A stretch of DNA of 40,127 nucleotides from Actinomycetota bacterium (GTDB lineage: Bacteria > Actinomycetota > Coriobacteriia > Anaerosomatales > UBA912). Below are positions 8,221 to 16,153 of the stretch, in pieces. The notes under the pieces are model-generated. The model was not told the origin of the DNA, did no database searches, and worked only from the letters and a program-made list of their open reading frames with translations. The position numbers and the translations under genes are program-made. How positions within the stretch are numbered: position 1 is the first letter of the stretch; each line of letters begins with the position of its first letter. Location of the stretch: the NCBI GenBank assembly GCA_018334075.1, contig JAGXSC010000042.1:1-40127 (forward strand). The letters are read 5' to 3'.

Positions 8221-8688
8221 TCACTGGTTTATGGTGATAGTTTTCGCCAACTTCATGCCATCAATGAAGTATGGCTTATCGGGGCTCTTGTCGAAATACT
8301 CCATGTCAAACTCGAATCTGTCTCTAACGCCGCGATCCGCGTGCATCACGACCAGCAAGTCCGGAGTCAACTCGACACCCGGCTCAAGCTCGACGGCTAC
8401 ATCGCGGCTTTCACCCTTTCCGACTCTCGTGATTCCGACTTTCGGTCCAGGCATTCCCTCCTCGGCGGTGTTGTGGACAACAACCCAGGAGTCATCGGGC
8501 GCAACGACCCTGTCAACCAGGATACTCTCCCGCTCGCCCGGCTGATCCACGACTTCAATGATCGCTCCACCTTCGGCCACAACGACCCCGAGCATCTTGC
8601 CCGAGTCCGCCCTGAATGAAAACACCGTGAGTGCGATCAGCGCCGCGGCTGCCGCTAATACTGCCGCTATCTTTATGAGTTTCCTCAT
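8221..8688 (-). CDS. Secreted or anchored protein with DUF7282-like domain
   Basis: A 155-aa protein with an N-terminal signal or anchor (MRKLIKIAAVLAAAAALIALT) and one extracellular beta-rich domain. The pattern VVDQPGERESILVDRVVAPDDSWVVVHN is what I recognise as a DUF7282-like domain (recalled from memory). The function is unknown. ATG 8688 has AAGGAAG upstream. It is the last member of the copper cluster before hisG, starting 89 bp after the copA stop across a short tandem repeat, so a role at the cell surface in metal handling is possible but unproven. There are no cysteines; three Met occur in the mature part. Confidence 0.65.
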   Translation of the reverse strand: MRKLIKIAAVLAAAAALIALTVFSFRADSGKMLGVVVAEGGAIIEVVDQPGERESILVDRVVAPDDSWVVVHNTAEEGMPGPKVGITRVGKGESRDVAVELEPGVELTPDLLVVMHADRGVRDRFEFDMEYFDKSPDKPYFIDGMKLAKTITINQ

Positions 8689-8717
8689 TTTTTCTTCCTT
8701 TTCCTCCGAAGCTACAA

Positions 8718-8796
8718 TTTTTCCTGGCACCAAGCTTTCTGGCGCTAAGCCTTTTCCTGGCGCCAGGTTTTCTGGTACTAAGCCTTTTTCCTGGCC
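8718..8796. repeat. 33-bp tandem repeat over the copA stop region
   Basis: Two near-identical 33-bp units (8718-8750 and 8751-8783) and a partial third (8784-8796) follow one another. On the minus strand the repeat duplicates the final codons of copA (around LARKKA and its stop), placing extra in-frame TAG codons downstream. It looks like a local slippage duplication of the gene end. Confidence 0.7.
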
Positions 8797-11123
8797 AACG
8801 AGGGCCGGAACCTTCGCAGCAACAACGAGCTGGTGACCACGCTCACACTCGAAAGCGCCATCGCCGCTCCCGCCAGCTCTGGACGTAGCAGCCCTAAAGC
8901 CGCCACGGGTATACCAAGAGTGTTGTACCCGAGCGCCCAGAAGAAGTTCTGGTATATCTTGCGCATCGTCCGTTTGGAAAGCTCGATCGCTGTCACCACG
9001 TCTCGAAGATCGTTCTTGATGAGGACTATCTCACCTGTTTCCATCGCCACGTCAGTGCCGGCACCCATCGCGATGCCCACATCCGCCTTTGCCAGCGCTG
9101 GGGTGTCGTTGATCCCGTCGCCGACCATTGCCACCTTCAGGCCCTTGGCCTGCAACCTGGCTACCTCGGCGGCTTTGTGCTCCGGCAGCACTTCTGCCAG
9201 CACATTCTCCGCCGAAATACCCGCTTGCGCGGCGATCGCCTCGGCGGTGCGGCGATTGTCACCGGTGATCATGTAGACGGCCAGGCCCATGCTCCGCAGC
9301 CGCTCCACCGCCTCTTTGCTGTTGCTCTTCAGCGTGTCCGCCACCGCGATAAGGCCAGCAGCTGCGTTGTCAACCGCGATAAGCATCACGGTCTTTCCTT
9401 CGCTCTCAAGCTGCGCGACTCTGTCGGCGAGGGCGGAAATATCGATATCATGGCGCTCCATAAGCTTCCTGTTTCCGAGGAAGACCTTGCGCCCTTCGAC
9501 AACGCCCTCCACACCGTGTCCGGGGATGGCCTCAAACTCTGTGGCCGAATAGTGGGGGATCCCGTTTTTCTCGGCATGCGCAACGATTGCCTCGGCGAGC
9601 GGATGCTCACTCAGGCGCTCCAGGGTAGCGGCCAGGCCGAGTAGCTCCTTGCCATCGGGAGAAGCGATGGTCTCGAACTCGGTCACTACCGGCGTGCCGT
9701 GAGTCAGCGTGCCGGTCTTATCGAAGATGATCGCATTTACCTTGTGAGTGGTCTCAAGAGCCTCTCCGCTCTTTATCAGGATGCCGTTTTCTGCGCCTTT
9801 TCCTGTTCCGACCATTATTGCCGTCGGAGTGGCGAGCCCTAACGCGCACGGGCAGGCTATGACTAGAACAGCGGTCGCCACAAGCAATGCTTTCACAAAG
9901 GGCGTGAACTCACCCATCGCGCCTGGGAAGAAAGTTGGCCCAAGCAGCAGCCAGACCAGAAACGTCACGAGCGCGAAGGCCACCACCGCGGGAACGAACA
10001 CCGCGCTGATCCGGTCGGCGAAACGCTGGACCGGAGCCTTAGAGCCCTGTGCCTCCTCGACAAGCCTGATGATCTGCGCAAGCGCTGTATCAGAACCGAC
10101 CTTGGTGGCTCGAAATCTGAACGAGCCCAGTTTGTTTATGGTCGCTCCGATGACGGTGTCGCCCGTGTTTTTCTCCACCGGAATCGATTCTCCGGTAAGC
10201 ATTGACTCATCGACACTGGAGCGTCCCTCAACGACGATGCCGTCAACCGGGATCTTGTCGCCCGGACGGACCACCACGATATCGCCGACGATGACCTGCT
10301 CGACCGGCACATCGATCTCCTGGCCGCCTCTGACGACCCTCGCCGTCTTCGCCGCCAACCCCATGAGCTTCTTGATCGCGTCACTTGCCTTGCCTTTAGC
10401 TCTAGCCTCGAGCAGTTTGCCGAGGATCACGAAGGTGATCAGCATCGCCGCTACTTCATAAAACATTGGCTCGGCCGCGAACTTCGGAATAAACGTAGCG
10501 GCCACACTATAAAAGTAAGCCGCGCTCGTACCTATCGCGATAAGCGTGTCCATATTGCCGGTACGACGCTTGATCGCATGCCAAAATCCTCGGTAGAACT
10601 GCGCGCCGGCGATAAACTGCACCGGGGTGGTCAAGATAAATCCGATGTACTTGTTCACCATGTACGGATCCCAGGCGCCACCCACATTGTTCGCCAACCA
10701 AGTTGCCACCGCCGCGGGCACCACCATCATGAAAGGGGGTACCATCGCAAATAGCAAAGAGGGCAAGGCAAGCGAAAACGCGAAGATGAACATCGCCTTT
10801 TCTCGCCGGAAGTGCCGCTCTTGCGCTTCGCGCTGCGTGTCAACCGGAGATTGCCCGGTTTCACCGGCGCTGGCCCGCACTGAAGCCTTGTAACCGACCT
10901 TGTTCACGGTCGTGAGCAGTGCGTCGATATCGATCACCGCGGGATCGAATTCGACAGTCGCCGACTCGGTGGCAAGGTTGACAGAGGCCTTCGAGACACC
11001 TGCCGTACCCGCCAGGGTCTTCTCGATCACCGCCACGCATGAGGCGCAGGTCATTCCGGTGACATCAAATACTACTTTGTCTTCTTTTTCGAGACTCTCG
11101 ATCTGTTCGACATTGTTGCTCAT
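8778..11123 (-). CDS. copA: Copper-exporting P1B-type ATPase
   Basis: A 781-aa membrane pump that exports Cu(I) using ATP. One N-terminal heavy-metal-associated domain carries GMTCASC (residues 23-29). The membrane Cu site CPC appears in [15 protein letters not shown], the phosphorylated Asp in DKTGTLTHG, the SEHPLAEA His-Pro motif that marks P1B pumps, and [18 protein letters not shown] in the hinge. The metal class is read from CPC plus the later membrane residues ([18 protein letters not shown] and the following MALSSVSVV). ATG 11123 is preceded by AGGTGA. It lies 11 bp after the cupredoxin gene, so it is almost certainly in the same operon. Confidence 0.96.
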   Translation of the reverse strand: MSNNVEQIESLEKEDKVVFDVTGMTCASCVAVIEKTLAGTAGVSKASVNLATESATVEFDPAVIDIDALLTTVNKVGYKASVRASAGETGQSPVDTQREAQERHFRREKAMFIFAFSLALPSLLFAMVPPFMMVVPAAVATWLANNVGGAWDPYMVNKYIGFILTTPVQFIAGAQFYRGFWHAIKRRTGNMDTLIAIGTSAAYFYSVAATFIPKFAAEPMFYEVAAMLITFVILGKLLEARAKGKASDAIKKLMGLAAKTARVVRGGQEIDVPVEQVIVGDIVVVRPGDKIPVDGIVVEGRSSVDESMLTGESIPVEKNTGDTVIGATINKLGSFRFRATKVGSDTALAQIIRLVEEAQGSKAPVQRFADRISAVFVPAVVAFALVTFLVWLLLGPTFFPGAMGEFTPFVKALLVATAVLVIACPCALGLATPTAIMVGTGKGAENGILIKSGEALETTHKVNAIIFDKTGTLTHGTPVVTEFETIASPDGKELLGLAATLERLSEHPLAEAIVAHAEKNGIPHYSATEFEAIPGHGVEGVVEGRKVFLGNRKLMERHDIDISALADRVAQLESEGKTVMLIAVDNAAAGLIAVADTLKSNSKEAVERLRSMGLAVYMITGDNRRTAEAIAAQAGISAENVLAEVLPEHKAAEVARLQAKGLKVAMVGDGINDTPALAKADVGIAMGAGTDVAMETGEIVLIKNDLRDVVTAIELSKRTMRKIYQNFFWALGYNTLGIPVAALGLLRPELAGAAMALSSVSVVTSSLLLRRFRPSLARKKA

Positions 11124-11134
11124 CAAATATCACC

Positions 11135-11650
11135 TCACTGCACAAGAATCGAGCCAAAGACCATGTCCATGCCGCACTCAAAACCATAAATTCCCGGCTC
11201 TAGAGGCGGAATAGCGACGGTCTTGGGGCCGCTCGTCAGATCCGCATAGAATCCGAGATCGTTGCTTTTCACTTCGGCGAAGCACCCGGCGCCTTGCCCA
11301 AAGGTAATCTCGGCAGGCACTCCGGCCTTCAGCCTGATGAGGTTCGGCGAATATCCCGCACTTGTATCGACGGCGATGCGCTGAACGCCATCGCTATCCA
11401 AGACAGCGGATCCTTCGATCGTCTCGCCGCTACCGGCTCCGCAGCCCCCGCCCGTTCCGCAACCCCCGCATGGCAAAGCTTCGCTAGAAGCCGCCTGGGT
11501 GGGCAGCGCCGAGCCAGCGGCTCCTTCGGAAACGCCCCTGCCCTGGGCGAAACGATAGGACATCAGAAGTGCGAGCACGATCAAGATCGCCACAAGGGCA
11601 TATCTCACAAACTGAGCATCACCTGAGGTGACGGCTTTTTGATTACTCAT
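11135..11650 (-). CDS. Membrane-anchored cupredoxin with Cys-rich linker
   Basis: A 171-aa protein with an N-terminal membrane helix (about residues 16-31), then a linker holding CGGCGTGGGC (Cys 61, 64, 70), then a cupredoxin-type domain (about 85-171) ending GFECGMDMVFGSILVQ. Cys159 with the following Met residues resembles a copper or nitrosocyanin-like soft-metal site; the usual His ligands are not obvious. Probably it binds copper outside the membrane and buffers it or hands it to CopA or SafE (inference from neighbours). ATG 11650 has GGAG about nine bases upstream; an open frame continues nine codons further. Confidence 0.8.
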   Translation of the reverse strand: MSNQKAVTSGDAQFVRYALVAILIVLALLMSYRFAQGRGVSEGAAGSALPTQAASSEALPCGGCGTGGGCGAGSGETIEGSAVLDSDGVQRIAVDTSAGYSPNLIRLKAGVPAEITFGQGAGCFAEVKSNDLGFYADLTSGPKTVAIPPLEPGIYGFECGMDMVFGSILVQ

Positions 11651-11695
11651 AACGATCAGTCTCCTGTTCCAAAACATTGTTCATCGAATTTGATT

Positions 11696-12979
11696 TTACA
11701 ACCCGCCGATTAACTGGCCTGTAGCTACCGCCAGGACCAGTAGCGCGGCTATTACAACCAGCTCATTGACGGTAAACCCGAAATACCTGACTGGCTCGGC
11801 TCCGCCAGTCGCGGACTTTCCTACGTCGCCACTGGCGTTTCCCGCCACCGCTAAGGCACGCTGGCGGTATGTCATCCAGCCCAAGGCGGCGGCGACTAAA
11901 ACGAACAATCCTACCAACAGCGGAGATACTCCCGTCTGAGCCCCAGCCTGACCAGCGACTATACTCCCGGGCATCATTCCCATGCCGCAAGTGAGCGTAT
12001 AGTTGCCCGGAGCGACCGGGGGTAACTCGACCACTGTTGTGGCAAATGGCTCGAGATCGACCAGAACCCCCAATTGAGGGATGGCGAGCTGATCCGAGCA
12101 CGGATTGTCCTCCTGCCTGTCAACAACCAGGCGTACCGGCTGATTGACAGGAATTGCAAGTGCCGAGGGCTCAAAGCGCACATCCGCTATTACCAGCGGG
12201 ATCTCCACAACTCCATCGGGGCCGGCTACAAAGCCGCCGGCGGGTCCCTCGGCGGGTCCTCCGAGTACGGATTGCGTGATCGTGTGAAGCGTCACTGGCG
12301 AACCGAGAAGCATGGCACCACGGTTGAGATAGGTGAGTCCAAAGAGCAAAACGACGATGGCCAGCACCACCATGACCCGCGCTTTCAGCTTTGCGGGAAT
12401 CATACTCGACGCAACCCCGAATCCGAACATGAGCGGGGCGGTTCCAAGGCCAAAGGCCATCATCCCAAGCGCGCCTGTCAGCGGATTCCCAGATGCAATG
12501 GCCTGCAACTGCGCGGCGATCAAGGGCGCGCAGGGCATAAGTCCTGTAAGCAGACCAAAGAGAATCGGAGCGCTCATCGGCGATTGCCCGTGCTCGGCGT
12601 TGGATATCGCCTTTCGCCTGACCCCTCTCAGAGCTGAGACCAGAAACTTAGGTGGACGCGGGGTCAGCCGGGCAGCCCATGGAAACCGGCCGGTCATCCC
12701 CAGCGCCAGCACGATCATGAAACCGCCTGCCAACACCATTACATACGGACGGACGCCCTCCAGATCAAAGAATCCGCCGATGGCGCCTAGTGTCAGGCCG
12801 ACGATCATATAGCTCAGTATCTTGGCCGACTGGTAAGCGAAATTCGGCACAAGTTTGTCTTTCCACGTTGCGCCCTCTGTTTCCTTGAGGGCGTATGTGA
12901 TCACCATGGGTCCACACATGGACACACAGTGCAGGCTCGTAACAAGTCCAAGAACGAGCATAGGAACGAATATTTCCAC
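11696..12979 (-). CDS. SafE/UreH-type transporter fused to a cupredoxin domain
   Basis: A 427-aa fusion. The N-terminal part (about 1-230) is a six-helix SafE/DsbD-like membrane domain, with SLHCVSMCGPM (Cys18, Cys22) in helix 1 and TGLMPCAPL in a later helix, the pattern of DsbD_2/urease-accessory-type proteins. A cupredoxin-like domain follows (about 240-350), containing DNPCSDQL and ending TCGMGMMPGS, which closely resembles the neighbouring cupredoxin. Two more membrane helices finish the protein (SPLLVGLFVLVAAALG and ELVVIAALLVLAVATG). Known relatives of this membrane domain carry thiols or Cu (CcoH/DsbD families). GTG 12979 has GGAGGAG seven bases upstream. Copper transfer across the membrane is the likely job. 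Confidence 0.82.
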   Translation of the reverse strand: MEIFVPMLVLGLVTSLHCVSMCGPMVITYALKETEGATWKDKLVPNFAYQSAKILSYMIVGLTLGAIGGFFDLEGVRPYVMVLAGGFMIVLALGMTGRFPWAARLTPRPPKFLVSALRGVRRKAISNAEHGQSPMSAPILFGLLTGLMPCAPLIAAQLQAIASGNPLTGALGMMAFGLGTAPLMFGFGVASSMIPAKLKARVMVVLAIVVLLFGLTYLNRGAMLLGSPVTLHTITQSVLGGPAEGPAGGFVAGPDGVVEIPLVIADVRFEPSALAIPVNQPVRLVVDRQEDNPCSDQLAIPQLGVLVDLEPFATTVVELPPVAPGNYTLTCGMGMMPGSIVAGQAGAQTGVSPLLVGLFVLVAAALGWMTYRQRALAVAGNASGDVGKSATGGAEPVRYFGFTVNELVVIAALLVLAVATGQLIGGL

Positions 12980-13031
12980 GGATTTACTCCTCCATCAGTC
13001 GTACTACAGTAAACGAACTGATCGAGAAGTA

Positions 13032-13358
13032 TCAGATTCTAAGTCGCGTGGGCAACCTTTCGAGCGGCGGTGGCTCGGCGTATGGAAACTGCGCCATGCT
13101 TATACTAAAGCGCAAGCCGCCATTGGCCATCGCGCCGGGAGAGAACAGGGAGAAAACGACCACGAAAAGAAGCATAAAGGTAACCAGGGCTCCGACAGGA
13201 ATGACCTCCACCATCAGGTGCTCGGAGCATCCAAAAGGAATACCCATCAGTCCGTAGATCGCGCAATTCGGCATCAAGCATGGAGGCGCCAGTGCGGCAA
13301 ATACCGCAATCACCAGGACTGCGGCGAGTACGGCTATTATGGCTGCCGACCTGTACAT
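13032..13358 (-). CDS. Small two-helix membrane protein with three cysteines
   Basis: A 108-aa protein of unknown family, first in the copper cluster. It has two membrane helices (SAAIIAVLAAVLVIAVFAAL and IPVGALVTFMLLFVVVFSLF). Between them is an extracytoplasmic loop carrying PPCLMPNC and GIPFGC, a Cys/Met-containing patch that could bind copper. ATG 13358 has GGAGGA about ten bases upstream. It is 52 bp from the SafE fusion and runs the same way. The metal role is inference from position and residues only. Confidence 0.6.
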   Translation of the reverse strand: MYRSAAIIAVLAAVLVIAVFAALAPPCLMPNCAIYGLMGIPFGCSEHLMVEVIPVGALVTFMLLFVVVFSLFSPGAMANGGLRFSISMAQFPYAEPPPLERLPTRLRI

Positions 13359-13395
13359 AAAACGGCGTTCCTCCGGATGCCGAAATTTCAATCTA

Positions 13396-13410
13396 TTGCG
13401 TTTTGCGCAA
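13396..13410. promoter_or_regulatory. Inverted repeat upstream of the copper cluster
   Basis: TTGCG-N5-CGCAA (13396-13410), which contains the palindrome TTGCGCAA, lies about 40 bases before the first copper-cluster gene. It matches no copper-regulator box that I know (CsoR, CueR, CopY). It is a candidate operator by position. Confidence 0.35.
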
Positions 13411-13428
13411 ATACTATGCCAACAGGAG

Positions 13429-13450
13429 AAGGGCCGGTCTCCCGGCCCTT
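13429..13450 (-). terminator. Hairpin terminator after the LPxTG gene
   Basis: AAGGGCCGG and CCGGCCCTT form a perfect 9-bp stem with a TCTC loop, 25 bases past the LPxTG gene stop. The stem is flanked by TTTCTC on the plus side; the minus strand has only TTCTCC after the stem. It separates the surface-protein gene from the copper cluster. Confidence 0.6.
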
Positions 13451-13474
13451 TCTCAAACTACTCTGGTCGTCAAC

Positions 13475-14248
13475 TTAGGTTTTCGTGGCCCAGCGCCTGA
13501 GACCGTAGCCTGCAGATCCCATGAGCGTTGAGAGCATCGCCAGGAGCCAACCTGTGCCGCCCGTGAAGGGGAGGAACGGGTCCTCGTCGCTCTCTGTGAG
13601 CGGGAGGATCGGGTCCTCGTCTTCGACCGGAGGCTCTTCATCGATTGGAAGCTCTTCGTCTATCGGAAGCTCTTCCTCATCAACCGGGGGCTCCTCGTCT
13701 ACAGGAGGTTCCTCATCGACTGGAGGCTCTTCCTCGTCGACTGGGGGCTCCTCATCAACCGGGGGCTCCTCGTCTACAGGGGGTTCCTCATCGACTGGAG
13801 GCTCTTCCTCGTCAGGGGGCAGATAGTCCCATGACACATGGCTTAGCACGAGCTTTCCATCGCTTGAGTTCACAACCACGGAGGCCGACAGGAGTACATC
13901 ATGGCCACTTGTACCAACATAGAAGTGCTGGGTCCTGCCAGCGCCAACAGAGATGCCTGTCGCTGTTCTGGTTCCACCCGATGCAAAGGTTACAGTAAGT
14001 TGCCCTGCTGGAGACCCCTCATCAAGTTGGTTTAGGACAAAGTGCCAAACTACTGGATCTGCCAATCCGCCGTCATCAGACTCATTGTTGAAAGTCTCGC
14101 TGCTTGCGCCCACATGCGATCCGTGAAGCTGGATCGTAGAAAGCCCTAAGGCTACCCCGGCGAACAGCAGCAAAAATACCATTGCTGCCACCATGGGTAG
14201 CGATGCCAGAGTGAGCTTACTGAAACTTCTTTGTACTGAAGTCTTCAT
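13475..14248 (-). CDS. LPxTG-type surface protein with acidic Pro-rich repeats
   Basis: A 257-aa secreted wall protein. It has a long N-terminal signal (hydrophobic core AAMVFLLLFAGVALGL), then a compact domain of about 110 residues holding THFYVGTSG-type strands (a CARDB/DUF11-like look, family not recognised). A low-complexity region follows with about ten EEPPVD/EELPID units (roughly residues 148-215). The end has LPFTGG, a membrane helix and the basic tail RRWATKT, a standard sortase signal. Sortase would link it to peptidoglycan; the repeats act as a stiff spacer. ATG 14248 has AAAGGAGG eight bases upstream. Function of the exposed domain unknown. No sortase gene is in the window. Confidence 0.85.
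   Translation of the reverse strand: MKTSVQRSFSKLTLASLPMVAAMVFLLLFAGVALGLSTIQLHGSHVGASSETFNNESDDGGLADPVVWHFVLNQLDEGSPAGQLTVTFASGGTRTATGISVGAGRTQHFYVGTSGHDVLLSASVVVNSSDGKLVLSHVSWDYLPPDEEEPPVDEEPPVDEEPPVDEEPPVDEEEPPVDEEPPVDEEPPVDEEELPIDEELPIDEEPPVEDEDPILPLTESDEDPFLPFTGGTGWLLAMLSTLMGSAGYGLRRWATKT
13600..13815. repeat. Nested 15/75-bp coding repeats in the surface-protein gene
   Basis: Codon-level repeats of roughly 15-18 bp encode EEPPVD/EELPID. A larger 75-bp block (start near 13681, again near 13756) recurs nearly unchanged, including its synonymous codon choices, so the array has grown by recent duplication. Confidence 0.75.
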
Positions 14249-14298
14249 GATGCTCGCCTCCTTTATCTATCAATCGGTGCTTTCCTTTCACTTAATAC

Positions 14299-14345
14299 TT
14301 ACCCAAAATTACACTTTACTAATCATTTTACTTAGCTCTTACTAA
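14299..14345. promoter_or_regulatory. Phased TTACTWA direct repeats
   Basis: TTACTWA occurs at 14316, 14328 and 14339, about one helical turn apart, with a diverged TTACCCA at 14299. They lie 51-97 bases upstream of the LPxTG gene start, in an otherwise gene-free AT-rich stretch (14249-14408). Phased direct repeats are typical of response-regulator or activator sites. The same TTACTA core recurs at 36066. Confidence 0.4.
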
Positions 14346-14408
14346 TTATGATTAAATGCCCCGACCCTTAGCGCAAGACCCTTGATTATTGTGGATGCAT
14401 TACGGATC

Positions 14409-14606
14409 GCCTTTAGCGGTAAGCGTGAGCTTTGCCTCATCTTCAACACTAAGCGATGACGTTTGCTTATGAGTTGACACAGGGGTAGCACACAAAATTA
14501 ACAGAAACATTAAGCGATAGAAGCATTGACGCGCGGGGAGGGGCCATGACATGTTCTTTTAGAGGGCGACTTTTTCCAATCGGGCGAAGAGATAACTGCG
14601 TGGAAA
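14409..14606 (+). repeat. Leader repeat copy R1
   Basis: About 198 bp nearly identical (by eye over 90 percent) to 16828-17027. Its first 33 bp (14409-14441) match the 3' part of the HemW-like gene. TTGACA (14474-14479) and a later TTGACG give promoter-like boxes ahead of the secreted-protein gene. Both copies stand directly upstream of an island gene block. Confidence 0.7.
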
Positions 14607-14647
14607 TGGTTGTTGAAGAATAATTTTTAAAGGGGGCGAAAAAATCA

Positions 14648-15370
14648 ATGAAGAAGAAAGTCCGTACTGTGTCGGTGTTGCTAGCGGGGATTCTTTTAAT
14701 GTCTAGTACCTTTGCGACTCCGATAGCCGCCGGGCAGGGAAATGGCAGGGGGCAAGAAAAACAACGTGCGCAGCAAGTTCAGTATCTTGATGCAGAGATA
14801 CAAGTGATTGACGGTCAGCCAATGCTTAAGGTTGAAACAAAAGAAGGCTATGCATCCTATGAGTTCCCTTGGCCGGAGGTAGCGATTGTCGATGGCAGGG
14901 AGGTTACCTTGGAAAGACAGGGTAATTACTTTTTGCTCCAAACAGATGATGGTACCGAAAAAGTCTCCATTGAGGACTTTCAGGTGGCACTGGTAGCCGG
15001 ACAATTGATGTTAGTAAAAAGCGTGAATCCTTGGTGGACGGTACCAGTCGCAGTTGCTAAGGCTGCACTAATAGCCGCAGGAGTGCCAGTAACAATGGCA
15101 AACTTAAGCGCTGCGACCCTATTGATAGCGGCAGGTAAAAGTGTGACTGCGATAACAGTCCGACGGGTAGTATTAGCCCAGACCGCAATAGCTGCCGGAG
15201 TTGCAGTGGATAGGGCTGTTTCGACGTATAATCTTCTACGCGCAACCTATAGATGGATAATAGGTACTTGCATGTCGTGTGGCAGACTACGCACGCCCGG
15301 TGGTAGTTTTGGTGATTTTTATAGTAGCGCGTGCGCCCGAAGGCTTGGCGGTCAGCGCTCTTTTCCCTAG
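14648..15370 (+). CDS. Secreted protein with hydrophobic core, unknown family
   Basis: A 240-aa protein I do not recognise. A signal peptide (KKKVRTVSVLLAGILLMSSTFATPIAAG) is followed by a polar stretch rich in Gln, Glu and Lys (about 30-125), then a long Ala/Val-rich hydrophobic region (about 126-205, around VPVAVAKAALIAAGVPVTM and VLAQTAIAAGVAVDRAV), and a Cys/Gly-rich basic tail (GTCMSCGRL to the end, with a third Cys near the end). This signal, pro-region, hydrophobic-peptide layout resembles SdpC-like or other membrane-active peptide precursors, but no family match is claimed. ATG 14648 has AAGGGGG upstream. It is AT-rich compared with the flanking genes and is followed by a hairpin and a membrane-protein gene. 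Confidence 0.7.
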   Translation: MKKKVRTVSVLLAGILLMSSTFATPIAAGQGNGRGQEKQRAQQVQYLDAEIQVIDGQPMLKVETKEGYASYEFPWPEVAIVDGREVTLERQGNYFLLQTDDGTEKVSIEDFQVALVAGQLMLVKSVNPWWTVPVAVAKAALIAAGVPVTMANLSAATLLIAAGKSVTAITVRRVVLAQTAIAAGVAVDRAVSTYNLLRATYRWIIGTCMSCGRLRTPGGSFGDFYSSACARRLGGQRSFP

Positions 15371-15398
15371 CCTTTAGATGTTTCTCTAAGAATAATGG

Positions 15399-15440
15399 CT
15401 CATGGGCCGCCCTGGTGGTAGCCCATGAGTGTATCATTTT
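15399..15440 (+). terminator. Hairpin with T-rich tail after the secreted-protein gene
   Basis: CTCATGGGC (15399-15407) pairs perfectly with GCCCATGAG (15421-15429), with a 13-base loop, and the next bases include ATTTTTAATTT. This is a good intrinsic terminator. The next gene starts only 34 bases beyond the stem, so partial read-through may set the ratio of the two products. Confidence 0.65.
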
Positions 15441-15463
15441 TAATTTGGGAGTATTGATTTCTT

Positions 15464-15919
15464 ATGGATACAGAAGATTTGATACTTACATATATAGTGA
15501 TATGCGCGGTGTTTGGTTTGATATTCTTTGTCCCAAGTTTTCTTGGACAAAACGCCTGGTTATGGCTAAATAGCCGTTTTTTATGGCCACAGGACGATAT
15601 AAGAAAACCCAGAGCCAAGATCTCTTTCTCCTCCTCATTGGACGAGTTTCCGTTCTGGAGCATTCTTGCCGATCTTGTGATAACTAATACAATACTTGTA
15701 GTACTGTGCGAATTGGATATATTCAATATCCCTCCAGGAGAATTACCCCTATCAGATTATATTGCTATAGCTGTAGAGACACAGCAATTACACGACCCGG
15801 AGCATGTCATGGTTCGTATCACTATTATGGCAACAGTATATTTCATTGCTGGTGCTGTGAACCAATGGTTGCGTGAAAGAAAAAGATTGAAAAGACTGAA
15901 GGCTAGTTTTGCTGAGTAA
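15464..15919 (+). CDS. Three-helix membrane protein, island family (copy 1)
   Basis: A 151-aa membrane protein with helices near residues 7-29 (LILTYIVICAVFGLIFFV), 66-87 (ILADLVITNTILVVLCELDIF) and 119-139 (RITIMATVYFIAGAVNQWL), and a basic C-terminal tail (RERKRLKRLK). It is paralogous to the gene at 17571: both have QQLHDPEHVM/QRLQEDPVHLM just before helix 3, a SRxxxP/RLFPS segment after helix 1, and matching bases before the start (GGAG about 12 bases upstream of ATG). It follows the secreted-protein gene. Possible immunity or processing partner (inference). Confidence 0.72.
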   Translation: MDTEDLILTYIVICAVFGLIFFVPSFLGQNAWLWLNSRFLWPQDDIRKPRAKISFSSSLDEFPFWSILADLVITNTILVVLCELDIFNIPPGELPLSDYIAIAVETQQLHDPEHVMVRITIMATVYFIAGAVNQWLRERKRLKRLKASFAE

Positions 15920-15963
15920 TTAAACGCCCCCCCCCGAGCCAGATGTACCTCGCGAAAACAAGC

Positions 15964-16100
15964 TATAAGCGGGTAAAAGGTCACCTTTTATTCCCGAGAG
16001 TTTGGCCATCTCCGCGTCGTAAAGCAACATCACGCATGTCTGACTGGGAGAAGTTGAAGATCATGTCGACGTTGAGCGGGCGAAACTTGCTGGCGGCTCG
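15964..16100 (-). pseudogene. Internal scrap of the HemW-like gene
   Basis: This stretch aligns by eye with about 18710-18846 of the intact HemW-like gene, including CATCTCCGCGTC and GAAGATCATGTCGACGTTGAG, but it has indels and no open frame. It lies after a run of nine C (15927-15935) and just ahead of the decayed membrane-protein copy. It keeps the same orientation as the intact gene. Confidence 0.7.
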
Positions 16101-16153
16101 TCAGAAGAAAAGGGGCACCAGATTCGTACGTTTCTAGGTAGAGGAGGATTTTT

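Noticed and set aside
9748-10461. 237-codon open frame on the plus strand
   Set aside because: Antisense to copA; Ser/Thr-rich translation without any family feature.
13600-13815. Possible CRISPR array
   Set aside because: The repeats are coding, 15-75 bp, without unique spacers, and translate into PPVDEE units.
14648-15370. Firm assignment as an SdpC-type or circular bacteriocin
   Set aside because: The layout is similar, but the Cys positions do not match SdpC and no maturation genes are recognised, so it is left as unknown.
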